Notes under the pieces: model-generated | What the model was told of the DNA's origin: nothing | Seen by the model: the letters and a program-made list of their open reading frames with translations, nothing else | The model's database searches: none | From: JACQAI01 sp035507915 | GTDB lineage: Bacteria > Pseudomonadota > Alphaproteobacteria > Elsterales > Elsteraceae | DNA: 9,789 nt | Reading direction: 5' to 3' | Assembly (NCBI GenBank): GCA_035507915.1 | Contig: DATJNS010000239.1 | Span: 1-9,789, forward strand | Made by a program: the position numbers and the translations under genes | Shown: positions 1 through 5,881 of the stretch, in pieces | Layout: the number at the start of each line of letters is the position of its first letter | Position numbering within the stretch: the stretch's first letter is position 1

Positions 1-843
1 TTCGAGCGGCGCGCCGAGCGGCACGTACTCGGTCTTCGCGAGGTAGCGGCCGGTCTCGCCGTAGGCGGCGGCGAGCTTCTGGAAGCGGTCGTTCACCATC
101 AGCCAGGTGATCGCCGTGTTCATGAAGTTGAGCAGATCCTCATTGCCGCGCTTCACCGACCAGGCGATCGGCAGCACGTTGTAGGGATGGCCGCTGAACA
201 GGTCGGTCACCTCCGGATGCTCGCGCGCATAACGGTGGGCCTGCCAGGCGTCCTCGATGCCGACGTCGGCGCGACCGGCCGACACCTCGACGAACGGCGC
301 CAGCAGGTTGCCGGTCGCCAGGGTCACGAGCTGGGCCTTCGGAAAATTCTCCTTGGCGTAGTCGACGCTGGCGCCGCCCTGGATCAGCGCGACCTTGACG
401 TTCTCGTTGTTGAAGTCGGCGATGGTCTTGAAGCGCGTGTCGCCCTTCTTGATGATCGCGCTGTAGCCGAGATAGGAGATCGGCTGGGTGAACTCGACGG
501 CGGTCGCACGCGTCACGGTCGCGAACGTTCCGGCGATCGACAGGTCGAACTGCCCCGACTGCAGCCCAGCGGCGAAGCTCGCCCATACGGTCTCGACGAA
601 CTCCGGCTCGATGTTCGCCTGCTTGAAGACCAGCCGCACCGCATCGACGTAGAACCCGCTGAGCTCGCCGGTCTTCGGATCCTTGATCGTGCCCGGCGGC
701 GACGGGATGAAGCCGATCTTGATCTTCTTCTCGCTCAGGATCCGATCCATGACCTGCGCGTGCGCGCTCGTCACGAACCACCCCGTCACACCCAGCAACG
801 CCATCGCGGCGAGCGCCGCCAACCTGAAGCCCCGTACCCTCAT
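1..843 (-). CDS. Amino-acid-type ABC transporter substrate-binding protein (family 3), C-terminus cut by window edge
   Basis: Periplasmic solute receptor of an ABC importer of the polar amino acid family. 281 codons are visible. Family members run about 260-290 residues, so little is missing at the left edge. Residues 1-29 form a Sec signal peptide (basic start MRVRGFR, hydrophobic core, AHA|Q cleavage site). The mature part has the bacterial SBP-3 pattern: 'IKIGFIPSPPG' (41-51), 'GELSGFYVDAV' (59-69), 'LQSGQFDLSIAG' (94-105), then 'TRATAVEFTQP' with R112 at the position that usually binds the ligand carboxylate, and later 'TIADF' and 'GIEDAW'. The ATG has a strong Shine-Dalgarno AGGAGG at 849-854, 5 bases away. 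It lies 24 bases after the ATPase stop and is the last gene of the importer operon. Its own strong ribosome site fits the higher amount of receptor usually needed. The ligand cannot be read from the sequence. Confidence 0.93.
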   Translation of the reverse strand, partial: MRVRGFRLAALAAMALLGVTGWFVTSAHAQVMDRILSEKKIKIGFIPSPPGTIKDPKTGELSGFYVDAVRLVFKQANIEPEFVETVWASFAAGLQSGQFDLSIAGTFATVTRATAVEFTQPISYLGYSAIIKKGDTRFKTIADFNNENVKVALIQGGASVDYAKENFPKAQLVTLATGNLLAPFVEVSAGRADVGIEDAWQAHRYAREHPEVTDLFSGHPYNVLPIAWSVKRGNEDLLNFMNTAITWLMVNDRFQKLAAAYGETGRYLAKTEYVPLGAPLE

Positions 844-867
844 TGCTCCCTCCTTTGCGTTCGCCCC

Positions 868-1647
868 CTAGTGAATCACCCGTCTCAGGAACTCCGCGGT
901 GCGCGGCAGGCGCGGCGCGCTGAAGATCTCGGCCGGCGGGCCGGTCTCCACGAACAGGCCCTCGTCCATCATCACGACGCGGTCGGCGACCTCGCGCGCG
1001 AAGTTCATCTCGTGCGTCACGACCACCATCGTCATGCCCTCAGCGGCGAGGCCCTTCATGACGTCGAGCACCTCGCCGACCAGCTCGGGATCGAGCGCGG
1101 AGGTCGGCTCGTCGAACAGCATCGCCTTCGGGCGCATCGCCAGCGCACGGGCGATCGCGGCGCGCTGCTGCTGGCCGCCCGATATGCGGCTCGGATAGGC
1201 GTCGGCCTTGTCGTGGATGCCGACCTTGCGCAGCAGATCGAGCCCGAACGCGCGCGCCTGGTCCACGGGCTCGCCCTGCACGATCACCGGGCCCTCGATC
1301 ACGTTCTCGAGCACGGTCTTGTACGGGAACAGGTTGAAGCTCTGGAACACCATGCCCATCTGCGCGCGCACATGCGCGATGTTGCGTTCGCGGTCGCGCA
1401 GCAGCTTGCCGTTGGCGCCGCGGCGGTAGCCGACCAGGTTGTCGCCGAACCAGACCTCGCCGCCGTCATACTCCTCGAGGAAGTTGAGGCAGCGCAGGAA
1501 CGTGCTCTTGCCCGAGCCGCTCGGCCCGATGATCACGAGGACCTCGCCGCGCTCGACCGCGAGATCGACGCCGCGCACGACGTGGTTCGAGCCGAAGTGC
1601 TTGTGCAGTCCGTGGACGCGGATCACCGCGTCGGCGCCGTTCTTCAC
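868..1647 (-). CDS. Amino-acid-type ABC transporter ATP-binding protein
   Basis: Cytoplasmic ATPase that powers the importer, 259 residues, normal for the GlnQ/HisP family. All motifs are intact: Walker A GPSGSGKST (41-49), Q-loop Q102 in MVFQSFNLF, signature ISGGQQQR (155-162), Walker B AMLFDE (175-180), D-loop SALD (183-186) and switch histidine H212. The signature has Ile where Leu is usual, a minor change. I chose the GTG at 1647 because it overlaps the permease TGA by two bases (1645-1646), which suggests translational coupling. A second in-frame GTG lies at 1626 and would remove seven residues. The reading frame stays open upstream through the permease gene, but that part is an antiphase shadow and not a fusion. 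The family is certain; the substrate is unknown. Confidence 0.95.
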   Translation of the reverse strand: MKNGADAVIRVHGLHKHFGSNHVVRGVDLAVERGEVLVIIGPSGSGKSTFLRCLNFLEEYDGGEVWFGDNLVGYRRGANGKLLRDRERNIAHVRAQMGMVFQSFNLFPYKTVLENVIEGPVIVQGEPVDQARAFGLDLLRKVGIHDKADAYPSRISGGQQQRAAIARALAMRPKAMLFDEPTSALDPELVGEVLDVMKGLAAEGMTMVVVTHEMNFAREVADRVVMMDEGLFVETGPPAEIFSAPRLPRTAEFLRRVIH

Positions 1648-2309
1648 GAGCGCACCGTCAGCGCCTTCTCGAGCCGCTGCGACAGGTAGATGAACGGGAA
1701 GATGATGGCCGCGAACACCAGGGCGAGCACGGTGTAGATCTCGAGCGGGCGATAGGTGTTGTTGATCAGGTTCTCGCTCTCGTGCAGGAGCTCGGAAACC
1801 GCAAGCACGGTGCCGAGCGTGGTCAGCTTCATCAGGGTCGCGAACTCGTTGATGAAGGGCGGGATCATGCGGCGGACCGCCGGTGGCAGGATGATGCGGC
1901 GCATCGCCTGGAGGTAGCCCATGCCGATCGCCTTGGCGGCGTCCATCTGGCCGCGATCGATCGACAGGATGCCGGCGCGGAAGATCTCGGCCAAATAGGC
2001 CGCCGAATGCAGGCCGAGCCCGACGATCAGGGTGGCGACGTTGCCCATCTGCACGCCGCTCAGCACCGGCAGCGCGTAGTAGATCCAGACCAGCTGCACG
2101 AGCACCGGCGTGGAGCGGAACAGCTCGATGTAGAACACCGCCGGCCAGCGCAGGACGGCGTGGCGCGACAGCCGCATCATGCCGAGCGTGAGGCCGAGCG
2201 TGAGGCCGATCGCCAGGCTGCCCATGGTCACTTCGATGGTCACCGCGGCGGCCCGGTAGAACACCACCTGGTAGTCGAGCAGAATCCCGAAATGCCACGT
2301 GTAGCTCAT
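1644..2309 (-). CDS. Amino-acid-type ABC transporter permease (HisM/GlnP type)
   Basis: Inner-membrane subunit of the importer, 221 residues, typical for the family. It has hydrophobic segments at about 23-45, 56-83, 90-107 and in the C-terminal third. Family motifs are clear: 'ELFRSTPVLVQL' (62-73), 'AAYLAEIFRAGI' (103-114) and the EAA coupling loop from D123 (DAAKAIGM to PPAVR146), which docks on the ATPase. Only one permease gene is visible, so a homodimer is likely, unless a second lies left of the window. The ATG at 2309 is 61 bases downstream of the Rieske gene on the same strand. Its own Shine-Dalgarno is weak (ACGGAA close to the start, GGGAG further up). The stop overlaps the ATPase start. 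It may be co-transcribed with the oxygenase. Confidence 0.94.
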   Translation of the reverse strand: MSYTWHFGILLDYQVVFYRAAAVTIEVTMGSLAIGLTLGLTLGMMRLSRHAVLRWPAVFYIELFRSTPVLVQLVWIYYALPVLSGVQMGNVATLIVGLGLHSAAYLAEIFRAGILSIDRGQMDAAKAIGMGYLQAMRRIILPPAVRRMIPPFINEFATLMKLTTLGTVLAVSELLHESENLINNTYRPLEIYTVLALVFAAIIFPFIYLSQRLEKALTVRS

Positions 2310-2362
2310 GTTCCGTCGGCTCCCGCAGGGTGCGTCAGGTCCGCAAGAACCATGCCGCCGAC

Positions 2363-2381
2363 ACGCCGCGTCACGCGGCGT
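2363..2381. repeat. 19-bp perfect palindrome over the Rieske gene stop codon
   Basis: Arms ACGCCGCGT and ACGCGGCGT flank one central base. In the minus-strand transcript this folds as an 8-bp GC-rich stem with the UGA stop codon (2373-2371) as the loop. No U-run follows, so it is not a standard intrinsic terminator. It may dampen read-through into the ABC genes or protect the 3' end of the oxygenase message (inference). Palindromes are more common by chance in GC-rich DNA. Confidence 0.5.
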
Positions 2382-3519
2382 CGAGCACGCGATCGAGCAC
2401 CCAGTTGGCGAGATCGTGCACGAGCGGCTCGAGATGGGTCAGCCGGCCGGGTCGGGCGAACGGCGAGCTCAGGCCGCGCTGCTGGATGTCGGAGATCTCG
2501 TTGTCCTCGGGGATCGAGATATCCCAGCGTTTGTAGTAGCGCTGCGCGGTCTCTTCGAAGTCGTTGCGCGCCACGGTGGCGCGCGGGAAGCACGAGCCGA
2601 CGATCAGGCGCGTCTCGTGCGCCGACAGCGGGTGCAACTCCAGCCACCACATGCAATCGCGCGTGCAACCGAACATCGTGCTCGGGAAGATCAGCGGGTA
2701 CCAGCTGCCGCGCGCCGCCTGATCCTGCAAGGTCGGGATGAACGGGAAGCCGGTGTCGCCGACCAGCAGCGCGCGGCTGCCCTCGTGCTCCTTCCACAAC
2801 GCCATCCACTCGCCCTGGGTGGGCTGTTTGGTCGCATGCGGGCCCTTCTGGCGCTGCAGGGTCGAGCGATGGACGGTCGGCACGTGATAGGCCTCCATCG
2901 CGTTCTCGACGTAGACCTTCCAGTTGCAGGCCAGGCGATACTCCTTGCGCCGCGTGCACACCATGTCCTCGAAGCGGTACGAGGCGAGACGCTGCGGGAT
3001 GTCGCCCAGCCATTCGGTGAGCGGCGCCGCCGCGGCGTCGAAATTGACGAACAGGAAGCCGGCCCAGGTCTCGAGCCGAAGCGGCACGAGGCCGTAGTCG
3101 GCGAAGTCGAAATCGCGCGTCTGCTCGATCTCGGGCGCCGACAGCAGCGCGCCGTCGAGGCCGTAGGCCCAGGAATGATAGGGGCAGCGGAACGCCTTGC
3201 AGGTACCCTCGCCCTGCGCCACCACGGCGCCGCGATGGCGGCACGAGTTCGACAACGCGCGCACCACGCCGTCCTGGCCGCGCACGACCACGATCGGCAC
3301 GCCGACGAACTCGAGCGTGAAGTAGTCGCCCGGCTTCGGGATGCGATCCTCACGGCCGATGAAGTTCCATGCCTTCATGAAGATGCGCTCGACCTCGCGG
3401 CGGAAGAACGCGTCGGAGGTGTAGCAGAAGGGCGGCAGGGTCTCGGCCGCTTCGAGCGGTCGACGCACGCCCGCGTACGTCATCGGCGCAAACATGTTCT
3501 GCTCGACCGCGTCCAACAT
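2371..3519 (-). CDS. Rieske non-heme iron oxygenase, alpha subunit (CntA/GbcA/ring-hydroxylating type)
   Basis: Catalytic subunit of a two-component oxygenase, 382 residues. It uses O2 and electrons from a separate reductase to hydroxylate or N-demethylate a substrate. The N-terminal Rieske domain binds [2Fe-2S] through C93-x-H95 and C112-PY-H115. The catalytic domain carries 'NWKVYVENAMEAYHVPTVH' (199-217), where H212 and H217 bind mononuclear iron and E209 takes the place of the bridging acid. Asp is usual in dioxygenases; Glu is known from carnitine oxygenase CntA. D339 in 'PEDNEI' is the likely third iron ligand, followed by 'QQRGL'. The ATG at 3519 has AGGTGG just upstream. It is divergent from the DUF1989 operon and upstream of the ABC importer. 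No beta subunit, ferredoxin or Rieske reductase is visible, so its electron donor must be elsewhere. The class is certain. The substrate is unknown; a quaternary or N-methylated amine is only a guess from similarity and the importer. Confidence 0.95.
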   Translation of the reverse strand: MLDAVEQNMFAPMTYAGVRRPLEAAETLPPFCYTSDAFFRREVERIFMKAWNFIGREDRIPKPGDYFTLEFVGVPIVVVRGQDGVVRALSNSCRHRGAVVAQGEGTCKAFRCPYHSWAYGLDGALLSAPEIEQTRDFDFADYGLVPLRLETWAGFLFVNFDAAAAPLTEWLGDIPQRLASYRFEDMVCTRRKEYRLACNWKVYVENAMEAYHVPTVHRSTLQRQKGPHATKQPTQGEWMALWKEHEGSRALLVGDTGFPFIPTLQDQAARGSWYPLIFPSTMFGCTRDCMWWLELHPLSAHETRLIVGSCFPRATVARNDFEETAQRYYKRWDISIPEDNEISDIQQRGLSSPFARPGRLTHLEPLVHDLANWVLDRVLDAA

Positions 3520-3530
3520 GGCGCCACCTG

Positions 3531-3545
3531 CCAATCTTTGATTGG
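3531..3545. promoter_or_regulatory. Inverted repeat CCAATC-TTT-GATTGG, candidate operator
   Basis: Perfect 6-bp arms around TTT in the 93-base space between the divergent Rieske and DUF1989 genes. It ends one base before the -35 box of the predicted plus-strand promoter and lies 12 to 26 bases before the Rieske ATG. A bound regulator there could control both directions. It is AT-richer than its surroundings and does not fit the LysR T-N11-A rule. The cognate regulator is not evident in the window. Confidence 0.5.
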
Positions 3546-3573
3546 TTGCGAGCCTAGCAGGCCCCGTTACAAT
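3546..3573 (+). promoter_or_regulatory. Predicted sigma-70-like promoter of the DUF1989 operon
   Basis: -35 TTGCGA (3546-3551) and -10 TACAAT (3568-3573) with 16-base spacing; the -10 differs from consensus at one base and the -35 at two. Transcription would start near 3580, giving a leader of about 30 bases with a Shine-Dalgarno GAGGA at 3599-3603 before the ATG at 3613. No equally good promoter was seen for the opposite strand. Confidence 0.45.
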
Positions 3574-3612
3574 TCGTCGAGAGGCCGCACGCCACAGCGA
3601 GGAACGAAACCC

Positions 3613-4209
3613 ATGTCGATCGTCGAGATTCCGGCCCGCAAGGGCAAGGCGGCGCGCGTGCGCAAGGGCCAGCGCGTCAAGGTGATCAATACCAAGGGCC
3701 AGCAGGTGGTCGACACCTGGGCGTTCAACGCCCAGGACTTGAAGGAATTCATGTCGATGGAGCACTCGCGCGGCGCCTTCATGGCCATCATCCCGAAGCT
3801 CGGCGACAGCTTCGTCACCAACAAGCGCCGGCCGATCCTGACCGTGGTCGAGGACACGTCCGGCGGCATCCACGACACCATGATCGCCGCGTGCGACCGG
3901 TATCGCTACGAGCTCCTGGGCGTCAAAGGCCACCATGACAACTGCACCGACAACCTCGCGGCCGGAATGCACGCGCTCGGCCTGACGCCGCCCGAGACGC
4001 CGTCGCCCCTCAACCTGTTCATGAATATTCCCGTGCTGCCGGGCAACAAGATCGACTTCCTGCCGCCGGTCAGCACGCCGGGCAGCTACATCACCTTGCG
4101 CGCCGAGATGGATTGCGTCGTGGCGTTCTCGGCCTGCCCCCAGGACATGACGCCGATCAACGGTCCGAACATGATGCCGACCGAGGCGCATTTCGAGGTG
4201 CTCGATTGA
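3613..4209 (+). CDS. DUF1989 family (urea carboxylase-associated type) protein
   Basis: 198-residue protein of the DUF1989 (urea-amidolyase-associated) family. Recognisable features are the N-terminal 'VRKGQRVKVINTKGQQVVDTW' region (16-36), 'FMSMEHSR' (46-53), 'GGIHDTMIAACDRYRYELL' (84-102), 'HHDNCTDNL' (107-115), 'SPLNLFMNIPV' and a late 'FSACPQDMTPING'. Conserved H51, H87, C94, H107/H108 and C111 are plausible metal or catalytic residues (inference). The best-known members form a heteromeric carboxyguanidine deiminase (CgdAB) working with guanidine carboxylase, an enzyme once annotated as urea carboxylase. Here there is one copy and no carboxylase, so that exact role is unlikely; a hydrolytic or deiminase-like step on another C-N substrate is possible. 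The ATG has GAGGA 9 bases upstream. First gene of a three-gene coupled operon; the last four bases overlap the next start. Confidence 0.88.
   Translation: MSIVEIPARKGKAARVRKGQRVKVINTKGQQVVDTWAFNAQDLKEFMSMEHSRGAFMAIIPKLGDSFVTNKRRPILTVVEDTSGGIHDTMIAACDRYRYELLGVKGHHDNCTDNLAAGMHALGLTPPETPSPLNLFMNIPVLPGNKIDFLPPVSTPGSYITLRAEMDCVVAFSACPQDMTPINGPNMMPTEAHFEVLD
4195..4200 (+). promoter_or_regulatory. Ribosome binding site GAGGTG deciding a TTG start
   Basis: GAGGTG inside the end of the DUF1989 gene, 5 bases before the TTG at 4206. It supports this codon, which overlaps the DUF1989 stop as TTGA, over the upstream in-frame ATG at 4113, which would need a 97-base overlap with an out-of-family N-terminus. 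Confidence 0.65.
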
Positions 4210-4862
4210 TCGACGTCGCGGCCGACCGGCTGTCGGCGGCCGAGAGCTATCGGCTTCTGGTCGGCATCGTGGTGCCGCGGCCGATCGCGTGGGTGACGAC
4301 GCGGCAGGCCGACGGCCGGATCAACCTCGCGCCGTTCAGCTGCTACACCTTCGTGTCGAGCGATCCGCCGATGGTCGCGATCAGCATCGGGCGGCGCGAC
4401 GGCGTGTCCAAGGACACCGCCGAGAATGCGCGGCGCACCGGCGAGTTCGTCGTCAACATCGTCGCCGAGGACCAGGTCGAGCCCATGCATCTGAGCTCGG
4501 CAGCGCATCCGAGCGACGCGAGCGAGCCCGATCTGCTCGGCATCGCGCTCGCGCCGTCGCTGCGCGTCGAAACCCCGCGGGTCGCCGCGGCGCCGGTCGC
4601 GCTCGAGTGCCGGCTCGCCGACATCCTGCCGTTCGGCCGGCTCAAGACCGAGCTCGTGATCGGCGAGGTCGTCATGTTCCGCATCGCCGACGCGCTCTAT
4701 CGCGACGGCAAGGTCGATACGGTGGCGATGCGGCCGCTCGCCCGGCTCGGCGGCCCGCATTACGCGCGGCTCGGCGAAATCCTGACCATGCCTGTGGTCG
4801 GCGAGCCTGGCCCCGGCGCGCCGGCGCCCTTCCCCTCCCGCTCGACGGTACGATCGCGATGA
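4206..4862 (+). CDS. Flavin reductase-like domain (FMN-binding split barrel) protein
   Basis: 218-residue protein of the flavin reductase/DIM6-NTAB family. These bind FMN and often reduce free flavin with NAD(P)H, though many stand-alone members are uncharacterised. Family motifs: 'VVPRPIAWVTT' (22-32), 'INLAPFSCYTFVSSDPPMVAISI' split across 39-61, and 'KDTAENARRTGEFVVNI' (69-85), followed by the second half of the barrel ending 'FGRLKTELVIGEV'. The last 20 or so residues are Pro/Gly/Ser-rich and likely disordered. The start is TTG at 4206, supported by GAGGTG 5 bases upstream and the TTGA overlap with the DUF1989 stop. The 3' end overlaps the dehydrogenase start by 4 bases (ATGA). It could supply reduced flavin or act as an FMN oxidoreductase in the pathway. 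It lacks the ferredoxin-type cluster domain of usual Rieske reductases, so service to the divergent oxygenase is not shown. Confidence 0.9.
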   Translation: MIDVAADRLSAAESYRLLVGIVVPRPIAWVTTRQADGRINLAPFSCYTFVSSDPPMVAISIGRRDGVSKDTAENARRTGEFVVNIVAEDQVEPMHLSSAAHPSDASEPDLLGIALAPSLRVETPRVAAAPVALECRLADILPFGRLKTELVIGEVVMFRIADALYRDGKVDTVAMRPLARLGGPHYARLGEILTMPVVGEPGPGAPAPFPSRSTVRSR

Positions 4863-5860
4863 CCGAGCTGCACATCCATTTCGAGACGCGGCCGAACAAG
4901 CCGCCGGTATTCCGCATGACCGCCGAGCCGATCGCCGCCGCGCTGACGCGCAGCGGGCTCGCGGACGTGCGCACCAGCCTGGGCGAGGATCTCGCGGCGC
5001 TCGACTGGCTGGCGACGGCGGACGGCCTGGTGGCATCGAACGACGTGCTGCGCGACGTCACGTTCCCGCTGGCCGATCTCGCGCGCGCGGCACCCAAGCT
5101 GCGCTGGATCCACGTGATCGGCGCCGGCATCGAGCCGCTGCTGCCGCTCGACTGGCTGCCGCGCCACGTCACCCTGACGAACAATTCCGGCGTGCATGTC
5201 GACAAGATGCGCCAGTCGGCGCTGATGATGCTCCTGATGCTGAACGTACGCCTGCCCGCGATGGTGACCAACCAGCAGCACGCGCGCTGGGACGCCATCT
5301 TCACGCCGACCACGGTCGGCAAGACCGTGGTGGTGATCGGCGTCGGCGACATCGGCGCGTCGTTCGCCCACGCCGCCAAAGCGCTCGGCATGACGGCGAT
5401 CGGCGTCCGGCGCGGCGGCGCGCCGCATCCCGACTTCGACCGCACCGTCGCGATCGACGTGCTCGACGCGGTGCTGCCGTCGGCCGACATGGTCGTGATC
5501 GCGACACCGCTGACCCCGGCGACGCGCGACATCATCGATCGCCGCCGGCTCGGTCTCCTGAAGCCGGGCGTCGGGCTCGTCAATGTCGGGCGCGCCGGTT
5601 GCCTCGACCACGCCGCGCTGATCGCCGCGCTCGAGAGCGGCGCGCTGTCGGGCGCGATCATCGACGTCTACGATCCCGAGCCGCTGCCGTCATCCTCGCC
5701 GCTGTGGCGGACGCCCAACCTGGTCATGATTCCGCACGTCAGCTCGGACGACCTCGACCTCTATCTGCCCAAGACCTACGACCTCGTGTTCGCCAACGCC
5801 GCACGGCTGCGGCGCGGCGAGCCGCTGCTCAACGCCGTCGATCCCACGCTCGGCTATTGA
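4859..5860 (+). CDS. D-isomer-specific 2-hydroxyacid dehydrogenase
   Basis: 333-residue NAD(P)-dependent enzyme interconverting a 2-oxo acid and a D-2-hydroxy acid in the cytoplasm. The Rossmann core starts 'GKTVVVIGVGDIG' with the GxGxxG loop at 161-166. The second strand ends in R184-R185 instead of an acidic residue, which suggests NADP(H) preference (inference). The catalytic set is complete: R245 in 'NVGRAG', E274 in 'DVYDPEPLP', and H293 in 'MIPHVSSDD'. The family's two-domain layout is evident, with 'WIHVIGAGIEPLLPLDWL' and 'NNSGVHVDKMRQSA' in the N-terminal half. The ATG overlaps the flavin reductase stop (ATGA, 4859-4862), so this is the third coupled gene. It ends 21 bases before the convergent MFS gene. 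It resembles GhrA-like hydroxypyruvate/glyoxylate reductases in general form, but the substrate cannot be assigned. Confidence 0.94.
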   Translation: MTELHIHFETRPNKPPVFRMTAEPIAAALTRSGLADVRTSLGEDLAALDWLATADGLVASNDVLRDVTFPLADLARAAPKLRWIHVIGAGIEPLLPLDWLPRHVTLTNNSGVHVDKMRQSALMMLLMLNVRLPAMVTNQQHARWDAIFTPTTVGKTVVVIGVGDIGASFAHAAKALGMTAIGVRRGGAPHPDFDRTVAIDVLDAVLPSADMVVIATPLTPATRDIIDRRRLGLLKPGVGLVNVGRAGCLDHAALIAALESGALSGAIIDVYDPEPLPSSSPLWRTPNLVMIPHVSSDDLDLYLPKTYDLVFANAARLRRGEPLLNAVDPTLGY

Positions 5861-5881
5861 CGCGCCGGCGCCGGGCTCGCG

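Noticed and set aside
187..1689. Long plus-strand open frames opposite the ABC genes, and similar ones opposite the Rieske gene
   Set aside because: They are Arg/His/Asp-rich antisense shadows common in GC-rich DNA, and the opposite strand has complete, well-conserved protein families.
868..2298. A 476-codon frame that would look like an ATPase with a long N-terminal extension
   Set aside because: The extra N-terminal part is an out-of-frame reading of the permease gene, which has all its motifs in its own frame. The ATPase starts at GTG 1647.
2306..2353. A 15-codon frame in the Rieske-permease gap whose TGA overlaps the permease ATG
   Set aside because: It has no good ribosome site and no recognisable leader-peptide pattern. 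The overlap alone is likely chance.
4113..4205. Upstream ATG extension of the flavin reductase
   Set aside because: It would overlap the DUF1989 gene by 97 bases and add low-complexity residues. The TTG with GAGGTG is better supported.
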